Source: Candidatus Anammoximicrobium sp.
Lineage (GTDB): Bacteria > Planctomycetota > Planctomycetia > Pirellulales > Pirellulaceae
Direction: 5' to 3'
Length of the DNA stretch: 64,000 bases
Assembly (NCBI GenBank): GCA_012515235.1
Contig: JAAYYU010000306.1
Span: 52,049 to 116,048 of the forward strand
Numbering within the stretch: the stretch's first letter is position 1; each line of letters opens with the position of its first letter. Under the pieces are notes generated by a model. The model was not told the DNA's origin. It did not search any database and saw nothing but the letters and a program-made list of their open reading frames with translations. The position numbers and the translations under genes were made by a program. This document shows positions 35,175 through 45,041 of this stretch, piece by piece.

Positions 35175-38019
35175 CGGCGGCCTGCCATACGCCGGCCGCG
35201 CCTTCGCCGATCGGCGTGGTGCATTGATCGAACACGTTGTCCCGGCAGATGAAGCGCGGCACGTTGCCGAACGGGTCGGGCTGCAGCAGCAGGGCGACGG
35301 ATTGGGGGCCGTCACAGCCGGCAAACTGGTTGCCCGTCACGCGCCACGCGCCGCGGAGCGATACGGCCACGTCCAGCTTCGCGATTTCGCCGCGCGCCAG
35401 CAGGTTGCCGCTGAACACGGCGGTCGGCCCGCCAAACACGTCCAACTCGGCCAACCGGTCACAGTTGTTGATCACGTTGTGATGCAGGCTCCAGTTGAAC
35501 CCCTGGGGTGCATACACGGCGAACTCCGCCCCCGGCTTCAGTTCGCAGTCCTGGGCCAGCCGAAACAGGCCTTGATCGACGTCAAAGGTCTCGATTTCGG
35601 GACCGGGCGCGGCCTGGCCGCCTGCCAGCCAGGCGATCCGGCAACCGCGATAGGTGTGGGTGCGGCGCCGCGGCCAGGGCAGCGGTCCGCTGGACCGGAA
35701 CGTGCGCGCGTCGAGCACCTCTGCGACGCGCCCGGTCCGCTTTCCGCCCTGCAGCCCGACCGCGCAGCCGCGGATGAGATTGTCGTGGACGACCAGGTTG
35801 CGCGCCGGTTCCGTCAAGACAATGCCCTTGACCAGCGGATCGACCTCGCCGCGCACGTAAATCTGGTTGTCGCTCACGATCGTGTCGTCCGCGGACACGC
35901 CGATGCCGACGCGGGCCCGCGAATCGTCCCGCACGCAGGTCAGGTCGATGACGTTGCCGCTGATGACGGTGTTGGCGGCGGGCAGATGGCGGGCCTCGCC
36001 CGAGCCGTTGGCTTCGATCGCCGAGGTGTTGAAGTTGACGAAGATATTGTCCGTGACGATGACGGGAGTCGAGCCGTGGCACGTGCGGATGGCGCAGCCG
36101 CCGTAGACCATCTCCTGTTCGAACGTGTTATGGGCCACGATGTGCTGGCCGGTGGGCAGAAGGTCATACCTGGCATCGCGCGAGCCGATGTTGCCCATCG
36201 CGACCGTGCCGGCATTGCGGACGTAGTTGCCGACGAACTTGACAAACCGCGACGCCCCTTCCCAGGTGCACCCGCCCACGTCCTGGACCCGGCAGTAGAG
36301 CACCGCGGTGTTCTCCGCCATGTCGTTGTTGTTGAACGCGTTCCGGGCACAGTCGGTCACCGTACAGTTGCGGTACACGATTGACTTGGTGTAGCGGGCC
36401 GGGTCGGTGTTGCCCGAGCGGCTGCTGCTGGCGGAGTAGAAGCATTCGGCGGACATGCCGGTCGCGTGGCAGTTCTCGACGAGCACCCGTTCCGGACTCT
36501 GAATCCCGACGGCGCTGCAGTGCTTGATGTAAAAGCCCCACATCTGGGCGTAGCCGGGCAAGGGCCGCGAGCCCATCTGCTTCCGCTCGGCAAAGCCGCT
36601 GAAGCCGCGGAACCGCAGGTTGCGGAGCGTCACGGACGTGCCGCCCCGGACGGTGAGGCACGCGCCGGTGCCGTTGCGGATGTCCAGGACCGTGCGTTCT
36701 TCGTTTTCGCCCTCGACCGCGATCCCGTCGGCATACCGCAGGTACAGACCGCGGGTCAGGCGATAGCAACCGACGGGGAGGAACACATTCCGGCCCTCGG
36801 CGACGGCCCGGTCCAGTGCGGCCTGCAGCGGGCCGCTGTCGGTGTGCTGCATGACGCAATCCTGGGCCCCGATGGGAGCCGCGTCTGTCAGCGTCACCGT
36901 GCGGTCTTCGACCTTGCGGATCGTGCTGATCAGCTGGTCGCGGCCGCTGAAGGTGACCAGGCAGGGCTTCGACCAATCGCGCTGGCCGAACTTCACCTCG
37001 ACGCCGCCGCTCAGCGGTTGCCATTGGCCGGTGACCGGCACCTTGGTTTCTTTCCAGGTCAGGGCCAGGTCGTCGCTCCAGCGGAACGTGGGCGGCGTGG
37101 CGCCGGCGAAGTCCAGCATGTACACGGTCCAATTGCCCAGGCTGCCGTCGTAGCCGCGGACCTCGATCTGCTGAGCCTCGGGCGACGAGTCGCCGCCCCA
37201 GGGCTGGCCCATTTCCCAGATGTGCAGATCGCTGATGTGAGGGTTGCACTTGGACACCGCCACCTGCTGGCCGGCCTGGAAATCGCCGGCGTCCTGGAGC
37301 ACGACCCGATTCGATCCGGCGGCGGTTTCCGCCGTAGTTTCGAACGCCGAGCCGCTGGCGCCGAAGGCTCGCACGTCGACCGGCGTCTCGGGCCTGACGA
37401 ACCGTTCGCCGCGGACGTCGTCCAGGTCGGCTTCGCTTCCGTCCGGCACACAAACGACGAAGGTGGTTCGGGCGATGCCTTCGGGCAACGTGTACACGCC
37501 TTCGAGCGCCGCCCAGTCGCCGCGGCGCACGGGAGTGGCCAGGCCTTCTGCAAACGGCCGATCGGCCTTCAGTCTGTTCTGGTCGTCATACTCGTAGACT
37601 TTCAACTCGACCGGGCCGCCCCGGTAGCGGAGTGTGAACTTGTACGTCAAGCCGGGCCGCAGTTGCGGACAACTCTGGATCAGGTGAGCCGCCCGCTTGG
37701 CGCCGGCGGCCAGACGCAGATATCGCCGGCCCTCGGCGGCGTCTCCCTCGGCCAGCTCCAACTCGCCCGGAAACGATGCGTTCAGCATCCACGCCGCGGG
37801 GGCCTGCTGGTCGCTTTTCAGGACCCAGCTCCCGAAGTCGTTCCCCGGCGGCGGCGCGGCCAGTCGCTGGATCGCCTCGAAGCCGCCGTTGGCGAGCAAG
37901 CTTGCGGCTGGCTCCGGTTGGCCTTCCCTGGCCGCCGCGACCGAGTCCTCGCCGGCAAGCGTGGCGGCCCCTCCCAGGGCTGTGATGCCTAACGAAACAA
38001 GCAATATCGTGCGTTTCAT
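35086..38019 (-). CDS. Secreted right-handed beta-helix protein
   Basis: The 977-residue product has a signal peptide (MKRTILLVSLGITALGGAAT) and an N-terminal carbohydrate-binding-like beta-sandwich (about 40-200). A pectate-lyase-like start follows (VDVRAFGASGSAFETTAE) and a long series of parallel beta-helix rungs (about 440-800), seen as repeated short strands such as VVHDNLIRGC and VISGNVIDLTC. These folds bind or cleave polysaccharides; the active-site type is not clear from sequence. GGGAGG lies 6 nt before the ATG. It is 51 bp after another secreted protein gene and belongs to a minus-strand carbohydrate cluster with the Gfo/Idh/MocA oxidoreductase. Its 3' end overlaps the DUF1559 pseudogene by 89 bp. 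Confidence 0.82.
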   Translation of the reverse strand: MKRTILLVSLGITALGGAATLAGEDSVAAAREGQPEPAASLLANGGFEAIQRLAAPPPGNDFGSWVLKSDQQAPAAWMLNASFPGELELAEGDAAEGRRYLRLAAGAKRAAHLIQSCPQLRPGLTYKFTLRYRGGPVELKVYEYDDQNRLKADRPFAEGLATPVRRGDWAALEGVYTLPEGIARTTFVVCVPDGSEADLDDVRGERFVRPETPVDVRAFGASGSAFETTAETAAGSNRVVLQDAGDFQAGQQVAVSKCNPHISDLHIWEMGQPWGGDSSPEAQQIEVRGYDGSLGNWTVYMLDFAGATPPTFRWSDDLALTWKETKVPVTGQWQPLSGGVEVKFGQRDWSKPCLVTFSGRDQLISTIRKVEDRTVTLTDAAPIGAQDCVMQHTDSGPLQAALDRAVAEGRNVFLPVGCYRLTRGLYLRYADGIAVEGENEERTVLDIRNGTGACLTVRGGTSVTLRNLRFRGFSGFAERKQMGSRPLPGYAQMWGFYIKHCSAVGIQSPERVLVENCHATGMSAECFYSASSSRSGNTDPARYTKSIVYRNCTVTDCARNAFNNNDMAENTAVLYCRVQDVGGCTWEGASRFVKFVGNYVRNAGTVAMGNIGSRDARYDLLPTGQHIVAHNTFEQEMVYGGCAIRTCHGSTPVIVTDNIFVNFNTSAIEANGSGEARHLPAANTVISGNVIDLTCVRDDSRARVGIGVSADDTIVSDNQIYVRGEVDPLVKGIVLTEPARNLVVHDNLIRGCAVGLQGGKRTGRVAEVLDARTFRSSGPLPWPRRRTHTYRGCRIAWLAGGQAAPGPEIETFDVDQGLFRLAQDCELKPGAEFAVYAPQGFNWSLHHNVINNCDRLAELDVFGGPTAVFSGNLLARGEIAKLDVAVSLRGAWRVTGNQFAGCDGPQSVALLLQPDPFGNVPRFICRDNVFDQCTTPIGEGAAGVWQAAVKGGNVFGDQAEPAAGDTGALRTETRSGP

Positions 38020-38070
38020 GGTGCGCCTCCCTGGCCTGGGCCCGTCGAAGATATTTGCAGGCGAGCCGGT

Positions 38071-40353
38071 TCATTCCCGCGCAGACAGCAACCGCGCGCA
38101 CCGCGTCAGCTTGGTTCGAGCGTCGTCCAGGTCACGGAGTTCGCGGGGAAAGTAGGCCGCCAAAGCCGGACCCGTCACCGACGCAGCCAGCGCGTCAACC
38201 TTTTTGGCAAGCGACGCCAGAGCGCCCGCCGGGTTGGCCGACCCGGCGGCGGCGTCCACCGACTCGATCAGCGTCTGGAGTTGTTGCTCGTATCCCGCGG
38301 CGAGCGTCTGGGCCTTGGTGGCGGCCGCATCTTCCTGCTCGAAGCCGGGGGCGGCCAGCAGGTTGTGTTCGCTCCCGTCGCCGCTGGTCAGCGACACGTC
38401 GTCGAACCACGCGGCCCCCTGGGGCTGGTGGAATTCCAGCAGGACCAGGGCCGTCTTGACCGGGCGGGTGGGCTCCACGCGGACCGCCTTCTCCTCCCAG
38501 TCGTGCGTGCCGGGCGTGAAGCTCACGGTATGCACCTCGGGCCACTCGCCGTCCTGGTAGTCCAGATACAGGTGCAGGCAGTAAGTGCGGCCCTCGCGGG
38601 CGTCGAAGTGGCGCCGCCGCGCGGCCGGGGTATCGAGGACGCATGCCTCCGACGCGGCGACATCCTGGGCCTTGCTGAAGGCCCGCGCCGCGACGGGCTC
38701 GGGGGCGGTCTGGTTCAGCGAGACGAATTGCGCCACGCCCTGCCGGTTGAAGTATTTCCACTTCGGCATCGGGCCGGTGAAGGTGCCGCCCGTCAGCGCC
38801 AGGCTGCCCTTGCCCGTGCGCGCCGCCGCAACGTCCCACTTGCCGGCCTGGCAGAATCGCGACCAGGCTTTGCGGGGAAAAGCGGTGCCCAACTCGCGAT
38901 CCAGGGCCCGCTGGGTGAGTTGCAAGCGAAGCCCCTCCGCGGTGCGTGCCAGGATGTTCTTGGCCACCGTCGGCGGGGCGGCCAATTGCACGACGCTGGG
39001 GCCTGCGAGGGTCTGGAAGGTGAGGGTGTCGGCGGCGAGCCGCGCGTCCAGCACGCGCCCGGCGAACTCGTCGAACACCACGGTGTCCGCGGTCACACCC
39101 AGCTTCGCCGCTTCGCAGGCCACCGTCTCCGGCTGCCCCGAGTCCACGAAGAGATACACGCCGCCGGCGACGTCGTGCCCGTAGCGGACAATCCGCGGCG
39201 CCGTCTCCGCCGAGCGCCCGGTGATGCGGTCGAGTCCGGCCTCGCGGCGCTTCACTTCCTTCACCTGGCCCAGGGCGTTGACGGACACTCCGGCCGGGGC
39301 GTCCGCCGGCGCGGTGCGCGGGCCGGGCGTTGCCGCCGACGCCAGCTTGGCAGCGGGGTCGGCCTGGCAGCCGGCGCGCCGGAGCGCGCGGGAGACCGGC
39401 ACCCGCTCGCGCAGCACCCACCGCTGATGGTGATACACGTCGGGCCGCGAGCAATACCCGGAGTAGCGCGCCCCGGCCGCGGTGCCGCCGTTGGTGTAGC
39501 CGAAGAAGACGATGCCGTTGAACAGCTTGCTCTTCAGATAAGCGTCCAGCTCGCCGCCGGACAGGTGCTGCATTGTGAATTCGCCCAGGATGCCGCGCAG
39601 GCCCTTCTCGCGCGCCTGGCGGGCGTAGTTGAGCGAGAACGGGAAGCCCTCGTTGCCGAAGAAGTCGATGTAGGCAAGGTACTCGTCCGGACAGCCGTTG
39701 GCGGCGATGCCCAGGCCGCGGGCGTTCAACTGCCGCGTCAGCGCCTCCAGGAATTCCCGAGGCACCTTGCCGGCGTTGTCCAGGCCGATGCCGCCGCGCG
39801 TGATGCCGTCCCGCTCGAACCCGCGCAGGTACCCGGCCATCACGGCCTTGACCAGGTCGTTCTCGGACGACAAGTCCATGCTGCCGTAGACGTCGCCGTA
39901 GCTTCCCTGGGGATAGTAACGCACGTCGGCGTATTTCGAGAGCCCCTTGACGCCATAGCTGCGTTCCATCCACGCGTCGAAGGCCAGCCGCGCGGCTTCC
40001 TCCTTGTCGGCCATCTGGCTGAAGTCGTACCCGGAGCCCTTCAGCGAGGTTTCGACGATGCTGTTCCAGTAGCGGAAGACCGAGACGCCCAGCGCTTTGA
40101 CAGCCCGCCGGTCCTCGCCGCCCCAGACGATCTCGTAGCCCATCTCCGTCACGTCCGCGAGATCGCGCGACGGCGTGCCGAAGGTAATGCCGATGCCGCC
40201 CCGCCACCCCGAAAAGTCGCGGGGGGCCGACGCCGGCTCCGCCCGAACTGCGCCGCTGGCGCCGAGCATGCACAGCGATGCCGCGACGACCGCGCACCGC
40301 AGGACCGGTCTGCTTGTCCAGAACCGGCCAGCCACTGCCGCTGCCGAGAACAT
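38071..40353 (-). CDS. Secreted protein with putative TIM-barrel and beta-sandwich
   Basis: The 760-residue product has a signal sequence ending near SGAVRAEP. The N-terminal 330 residues have a TIM-barrel-like rhythm with phrases GGIGITFGTP, RYWNSIVETS, GGIGLDNAGKVP, LGIAANGCPDEYLAYIDFFG and GIVFFGYTNGG. This is reminiscent of glycoside hydrolases acting on polysaccharides, but I cannot assign a family. The C-terminal part (about 540-690) looks like a carbohydrate-binding beta-sandwich (YCLHLYLDYQDGEWPEVHTV). The last 60 residues are helical. AAAGGA lies 8 nt before the ATG. It sits between the oxidoreductase and beta-helix genes on the same strand. A glycan-degrading role is inferred from context. 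Confidence 0.65.
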   Translation of the reverse strand: MFSAAAVAGRFWTSRPVLRCAVVAASLCMLGASGAVRAEPASAPRDFSGWRGGIGITFGTPSRDLADVTEMGYEIVWGGEDRRAVKALGVSVFRYWNSIVETSLKGSGYDFSQMADKEEAARLAFDAWMERSYGVKGLSKYADVRYYPQGSYGDVYGSMDLSSENDLVKAVMAGYLRGFERDGITRGGIGLDNAGKVPREFLEALTRQLNARGLGIAANGCPDEYLAYIDFFGNEGFPFSLNYARQAREKGLRGILGEFTMQHLSGGELDAYLKSKLFNGIVFFGYTNGGTAAGARYSGYCSRPDVYHHQRWVLRERVPVSRALRRAGCQADPAAKLASAATPGPRTAPADAPAGVSVNALGQVKEVKRREAGLDRITGRSAETAPRIVRYGHDVAGGVYLFVDSGQPETVACEAAKLGVTADTVVFDEFAGRVLDARLAADTLTFQTLAGPSVVQLAAPPTVAKNILARTAEGLRLQLTQRALDRELGTAFPRKAWSRFCQAGKWDVAAARTGKGSLALTGGTFTGPMPKWKYFNRQGVAQFVSLNQTAPEPVAARAFSKAQDVAASEACVLDTPAARRRHFDAREGRTYCLHLYLDYQDGEWPEVHTVSFTPGTHDWEEKAVRVEPTRPVKTALVLLEFHQPQGAAWFDDVSLTSGDGSEHNLLAAPGFEQEDAAATKAQTLAAGYEQQLQTLIESVDAAAGSANPAGALASLAKKVDALAASVTGPALAAYFPRELRDLDDARTKLTRCARLLSARE

Positions 40354-40571
40354 AGGCTTGTCCTTTCCGGGATTTTTCCGCGTTTTTTTCGGAAGTTGGG
40401 TGCTGTTTGCTTGCGGGGCTTGGCCCCAGGATCACGAGACCGGGCGCGCGCCGGCCGGACTCCGACGCCGGGCGGACGGCCGTCGACGGTGGAACACAAA
40501 CGCCGCCGCCACGGGGACGGCGCGTCTGGCCGGGGTCCCGCCGACGGAAGCCGGCGACGCGGCGGGTCCGC

Positions 40572-41972
40572 TCAAATCTCCTTGCTGGCGCCGGGGACTG
40601 GCGGCGCGTAACGGCCCTGGGCGTCGGGCATGATCGGGGGCGGGCTGTTTTCGTTCAGCGTGTCGATGTACGGGCAGAACTGGAACGTCGATGCCATCGC
40701 CTCGTCCCAGGTGATGACCTTGCCCGTGTGCACCGCGGCCCGGCCCATGATCGACGCCAGGTCGGAGTAGGCGGCCCGCTTGGCCTCGTTGTGCGGCCGG
40801 TCGTTGCGGATAGCGGCCAGGAGCACGTTCCATTCTTCCTGCCAGGGACTCTCCGCTCCGCGGAATCGGGTGGACCAGGTCTTGTCCGCCTTGTAGCCGT
40901 AATTCCAGTCGATATTGTCCGGCGCGATCCGCTGGTCGCGATACGTGTGGACCGTGGGGGCGTGGATGTCGCCGGAGAACTGCGCGGCGCACTTGGTGCC
41001 GTGTACGAACGTGGCGAACTGGTTGTAGCAGTTGGGAATGTAGCGGCCCACAACCATCGCCTTGGTGCCGTCGGCAAAGGTGTATTCGATCGAGTACGAA
41101 TCGTGGTTCTCGCTGCAATCCGGACTGTTGGCGATGCGTCCGCCCACGCCGTGCACCGAGACCGGCCAGGCGTCCTTGATCCAGCAGCACTCGTCGATCT
41201 GGTGGACCATCAAGCCGATGAAGCGGCCCGACGAGCCCCACAGGAACCACGGCGCCCGGCGGATCTGCCACATCAGTTCGCTGTCGTCGCCTTTGCGGGG
41301 CGGCAGGCCGCCACCGGCGTCCATGCGATAGGCGCGGATCAGCTGGATCTGGCCCAAGGCGCCGTCCCGGATTCTCTGGATCAGCGCCTGCCGGGCCGGG
41401 GAGTGCCGGCACATCAAGCCGGCGGCGATCTTCAGATTCTTCTTCTCGGCCGCCTCGCCCGCCCGGATGATCCGCTGGATCCCGGCCGGGTCGGGCGCGA
41501 AGCTCTTTTCCATAAAGACGTTGACGCCCTTCTGCACGGCGTACTCCAGGTGGACCGGACGGAAGCCGGCGTGAGTGGTCAGCAGCGCCACGTCGCCGGG
41601 CCGCAGGCAGTCGATCGCCTTGCGATAGGCGTCGAAGCCCAGGAACTGCCGGTCTTGAGAAACGTCGACCGCCGCGCCGAACTCGCGGGCCAGGGTCCGG
41701 AGCGAGGCCTCCAGACGCGGCTTGAAGACGTCGGCCATGGCCACGAGCCGGGCGTTCCCGTTGGGCACCGTCAAGGCATTGGCCACGGCCCCGCTGCCAC
41801 GGCCCCCGCAGCCGATCAGCGCCAGGCGGATCGTGTTGTCCTCCGCCGCGTGGACCGCCGGAATGGCCGCTCCGGCCAGCACGGAGCCCGCGGCCAGGAT
41901 CCCCCGCTGAGTGGTAAACTCGCGCCGCGACACCGAACTCGCGGCCGCCTGTGACAGATCCTCCCGCTTCAT
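40572..41972 (-). CDS. Gfo/Idh/MocA oxidoreductase, twin-arginine exported
   Basis: The 466-residue product carries a twin-arginine signal (SRREFTTQRG, Arg 16-17) followed by a hydrophobic stretch. The Rossmann motif is RLALIGCGGRGSGAV (54-59). The family lysine motif appears as FMEKSFAPDPAG (near 155; usually EKP), followed by a C-terminal substrate domain. Such exported oxidoreductases are expanded in planctomycetes and act on sugars or sugar acids with a bound NAD(P). AAGGAG is 8 nt before the ATG. The gene is divergent from the TIM-barrel isomerase at 42220, with 247 bp between them, a pairing often seen in carbohydrate pathways. Confidence 0.9.
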   Translation of the reverse strand: MKREDLSQAAASSVSRREFTTQRGILAAGSVLAGAAIPAVHAAEDNTIRLALIGCGGRGSGAVANALTVPNGNARLVAMADVFKPRLEASLRTLAREFGAAVDVSQDRQFLGFDAYRKAIDCLRPGDVALLTTHAGFRPVHLEYAVQKGVNVFMEKSFAPDPAGIQRIIRAGEAAEKKNLKIAAGLMCRHSPARQALIQRIRDGALGQIQLIRAYRMDAGGGLPPRKGDDSELMWQIRRAPWFLWGSSGRFIGLMVHQIDECCWIKDAWPVSVHGVGGRIANSPDCSENHDSYSIEYTFADGTKAMVVGRYIPNCYNQFATFVHGTKCAAQFSGDIHAPTVHTYRDQRIAPDNIDWNYGYKADKTWSTRFRGAESPWQEEWNVLLAAIRNDRPHNEAKRAAYSDLASIMGRAAVHTGKVITWDEAMASTFQFCPYIDTLNENSPPPIMPDAQGRYAPPVPGASKEI

Positions 41973-42219
41973 GGCGCTGACTCCTTAAGAACAGAATTGG
42001 TTGTTGGGCAAGGGCGTCCCCCAGTGTATTCGACCTCCCACCGCTGGCAAGACCCTGTCCGCTTGCCGCCTGTTCGCTCGCCGCGGGCGCAGCGCGCGAG
42101 AATCGCCGCCCGTCGACCGGCACCGCTCGACGCGCGCCCGGCGGCGTGGTAGGGTGGTTGAAATCGTGGTGAGTCAGTTTCTGAAGTATCGAATCAAGAG
42201 GAGCCTGCAAGGAGAATCC

Positions 42220-43125
42220 ATGATGGCACAAGTAACGCGACGCAAGTTCTTGGCGTGCAGCGCGGCCGCGGGCGCCGCCGCGGGTTGGGCTCGTTTTGGA
42301 GGTCAACCGGTCCAGGCCGCCGAACCGCTGGTCCGGGGCACGCCGGCCGCCGACAAACTGGGCTGGCGGGTGGGCTTTTCCGCCTACACGTTCCGCGGTC
42401 TGACGCTGTTCGAGGCGCTGGACAAAATCGCCGCGGTGGGACTCCGCTACACCGAACTGTTCGCCTGGCAGAAGCTCAGCCCGCAACACGCCGACGCCAA
42501 GCCTGGGCCGGCCCTGTCGAAGACCTTGCGCCAGGACCTGAAGAAGAAAGCCTCTGATTTGGGCATCCAGATGATCGCCTGCTATACCGGCCTGGACAGT
42601 CCGGATGCCGCCAAGGCGTTTTTTGAATTCGCCGCCGACATGGGCTTTCAAGCGCTCGTCAGCGAGCCGCCGGAAGGCGTGCTGGACGCGATCGAAAAGC
42701 TGACCGAGGAATACAAGATCGATCTCGCCCTGCACAATCATCCGAAGCCGTCTCATTACTGGAATCCGGAGACGGGACTCAAGGCGTTGGAGGGCCGTTC
42801 GCCCCGGATGGGATTCTGCTGCGACACGGGCCACTGGTGCCGATGCGGCCTGGAGCCGGTCCCGGTGCTCAAACAACTCGGCGCCCGCGTCAAGACGTTC
42901 CACCTGAAGGACCTCGACGATTTTGGCGTGCCCGGCGCACGCGACGTGATCTGGGGTCAGGGCAAAGGCCGCATCGCGGAGATTCTGGCGGAGGTCAAGC
43001 GGCAAGGCTTGAAGCCCTACTTCGGCATCGAATGGGAACGCACGGCCGACAGCGAACCGGCTCTCCATGCCGAGGCGGTCGCGTTCTTGGAAAAAACGGC
43101 CCAAAAACTGGTGGCCGGCAGCTGA
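42220..43125 (+). CDS. Exported TIM-barrel sugar isomerase/epimerase-like protein
   Basis: The 301-residue product (start ATG 42220, or 42223, with AAGGAG 5 nt before) has a twin-arginine signal VTRRKFLACSAAAGAAAG. The body is an AP-endonuclease-2/xylose-isomerase-like TIM barrel. Metal-binding phrases are LHNHPKPSHYW, GFCCDTGHW, TFHLKDLD and FGIEWE, matching the His/Asp/Glu ligands of sugar phosphate isomerases. It lies 247 bp from the divergent oxidoreductase gene and 178 bp before the ceramidase-like gene. The substrate is unknown; isomerisation of a sugar or sugar derivative in the periplasm is inferred. Confidence 0.88.
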   Translation: MMAQVTRRKFLACSAAAGAAAGWARFGGQPVQAAEPLVRGTPAADKLGWRVGFSAYTFRGLTLFEALDKIAAVGLRYTELFAWQKLSPQHADAKPGPALSKTLRQDLKKKASDLGIQMIACYTGLDSPDAAKAFFEFAADMGFQALVSEPPEGVLDAIEKLTEEYKIDLALHNHPKPSHYWNPETGLKALEGRSPRMGFCCDTGHWCRCGLEPVPVLKQLGARVKTFHLKDLDDFGVPGARDVIWGQGKGRIAEILAEVKRQGLKPYFGIEWERTADSEPALHAEAVAFLEKTAQKLVAGS

Positions 43126-43303
43126 GGCCGAAACGCGGAGGTTGACGAATGGAGGGCGCGGGAATGAAGGGCGAGAGAATGGAGGCCGCGAGAAGCCAAC
43201 GCGGAAGAAACTCCTTGCCCGACATTCCTTGGCCCAAGGACGAGCTGGGACCAAGCGCCAGCTGGTCAGGACGGCTGGCGCGACTGCGATCGAGGAGTTC
43301 ATC
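43126..43303. other. Short intergenic region with degenerate ATGGAGG/ATGAAGG repeats
   Basis: Between 43145 and 43190 the units AATGGAGGGCGCGGG, AATGAAGGGCGAGAG and AATGGAGGCCGCGAG follow one another. They resemble the AAGGATG tract at 48295. Confidence 0.5.
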
Positions 43304-44788
43304 GTGAAACACGAAAACCGAAGAGATGTCTTGAAATCCCGCCACGCGGCCAGCGTCCTGTGGGCCACCGCGCTGATCGGGGTGTGGCTGTCGTTGGCGA
43401 CCACGCTGCCCGCCGCGGCCGCGGAACTGTGGATCGGCGGAGCCACGGTCGAGATCACGCCCGATCGGCCGGTGGCGCTCGACGGCCAACGCAATGCGCG
43501 GATTTCCAGGAAGGTCGAAACCCCGCTCTCCGCCACGGCGCTGGCCCTGCAATCGCGCGACGGCGACAAGGCGGGCGACGAGGCGATCCTGGTCTCCTGC
43601 GACCTGGTGGCGATTCGCCCGGGGATCCTGGACAAGGTGCGCCAGAAGGTCAAGTCGCGTTTGCCCGACTTTGATCTCAGCAAACTGTCGCTGGGCGCGA
43701 CGCACACGCACACCGCGCCGGTCACGGCGGAAGGCCGCTATACGCTGCCGGACGGGATCATGACGCCGACCGAGTACGCCGAGTTCCTGACGGCGAAGGT
43801 GGCCGACGCGGTCGTCGAAAGCTGGCAGAAACGCAAGCCCGGCAAGGTCGGTTGGGGGCTGGGCCAGGCGGTCGTGGCCCAGAATCGCCGCACGGTGTAT
43901 GCCGACGGCAGCGCGCAGATGTACGGCAGGACCAACCGCCCCGACTTCCGCGCCATCGAAGGCTATGAAGACCACGGCCTGGAAGTCCTCTTCTTCTGGG
44001 ACCAACAGGAGAAGCTCATCGCCACGGCGGTCAACATCGCCTGCCCCTCGCAGGAAGTGGGCGGCGGCTCCAACATCAACGCCGACTTCTGGCACCCGGT
44101 GCGCCAGACCCTGCGCGAGCGGCACGGCCAAGACCTGCTCGTGCTCGGCTGGGCCGGCGCCAGCGGCGACCATACCTCGCGGTTGATGTTCGGCACCGCG
44201 GCGGACGAGCGGATGCGCAAGCTGCGCGGCGGCCTGACGCGATTGGACGAGATCGCCCGCCGGATCGTCAACGGCTGGGAAGAGGCCTACGAAGGAGCCC
44301 GGAAAGACATCCGCAGCGACGTCCGCCTGGCGCATCGCGTGCAGGCCGTCGAGTTGCCCTGGCGCGAGGTGACCGAGGCGGAAGTCGCCGAGGCTCGCCA
44401 GCAGGCGGCCAAGTACGCCGCGGATCCCGCCCAGCGCTGGAACTACCTTTGGAACCAGGCCGTCGTGGACCGTTACGAGGCCCAGCAGGCCGGCACCGCC
44501 GGCATCTTTACGATGGAACTGCACGTGTTGCGCCTGGGCGACGTGGCCATCGCCACCAACGAGTTCGAACTGTTCACCGACTACGGCGTCCAGATCAAGG
44601 CCCGCAGTCCGGCCGTGCAGACGTTCATCATTCAACTGACCGGCTCCGCCGGCTACCTGCCGAGCCAGCGTGCCGTGCGCGGCGGGGGCTACAGCGCGGT
44701 GATCCAGAGCAACCGCATCGGCCCCGAGGGCGGCCAGGTGCTGGTCGAGCGGACGCTGGAGACGATCCGGGAGCTGTGGAAGGAGTAA
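43304..44788 (+). CDS. Secreted neutral/alkaline ceramidase-like protein
   Basis: The 494-residue product starts at GTG 43304, with GAGGAG about 6 nt upstream. It then has a basic start and a hydrophobic segment ending in AAAAEL, a signal peptide. The mature protein begins LWIGGATVEITPDRPVALDG and continues with ILVSCDLVAI and LGATHTHTAP (His ligands of a metal centre). GWAGASGDHTSR follows, as in the N-terminal domain of neutral/alkaline ceramidases. Planctomycetes carry many such proteins, and their true substrates are unproven. It is shorter than classical ceramidases (about 650-750 residues). It lies downstream of the TIM-barrel gene on the same strand. Confidence 0.82.
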   Translation: MKHENRRDVLKSRHAASVLWATALIGVWLSLATTLPAAAAELWIGGATVEITPDRPVALDGQRNARISRKVETPLSATALALQSRDGDKAGDEAILVSCDLVAIRPGILDKVRQKVKSRLPDFDLSKLSLGATHTHTAPVTAEGRYTLPDGIMTPTEYAEFLTAKVADAVVESWQKRKPGKVGWGLGQAVVAQNRRTVYADGSAQMYGRTNRPDFRAIEGYEDHGLEVLFFWDQQEKLIATAVNIACPSQEVGGGSNINADFWHPVRQTLRERHGQDLLVLGWAGASGDHTSRLMFGTAADERMRKLRGGLTRLDEIARRIVNGWEEAYEGARKDIRSDVRLAHRVQAVELPWREVTEAEVAEARQQAAKYAADPAQRWNYLWNQAVVDRYEAQQAGTAGIFTMELHVLRLGDVAIATNEFELFTDYGVQIKARSPAVQTFIIQLTGSAGYLPSQRAVRGGGYSAVIQSNRIGPEGGQVLVERTLETIRELWKE

Positions 44789-45041
44789 CCTCGCAGTTGC
44801 ACGCCACGGCGAACGACGGGCTGACGCCTCGCCGCGTGGCGTTCGTGTCCCGAACAGGTGGATGAAGGAAGTCGGGCAGGCGTTCCCGTTGTCCCCGTCG
44901 AATCAGCGAAAGGACCGAGTGCAGGACGGGGCGGGCAGCCAGGCGCGCACCTTGGAAACCCTCATCGGCGAGCGGCTCCGGGAGTTCCTCGTCGAGTGAG
45001 GGCAGATGGACTTTGGCGAGGGACGCGCGGTCGGCCTGCTC
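44789..45041. other. Intergenic region, possible remnant ORF
   Basis: A 45-codon frame from ATG 44862 to 44999 ends ...TLETLIGERLREFLVE, which looks like protein, but the start and rest do not. It may be the degraded 3' end of a lost gene. The flanking genes converge. Confidence 0.25.

Noticed and set aside
40432..43725. 1097-codon minus frame across the oxidoreductase and isomerase genes
   Set aside because: Runs through both genes out of frame; no domain.
44862..44999. 45-codon small gene
   Set aside because: Only the last 16 residues look like protein; no good start signal. Kept as a possible remnant only.
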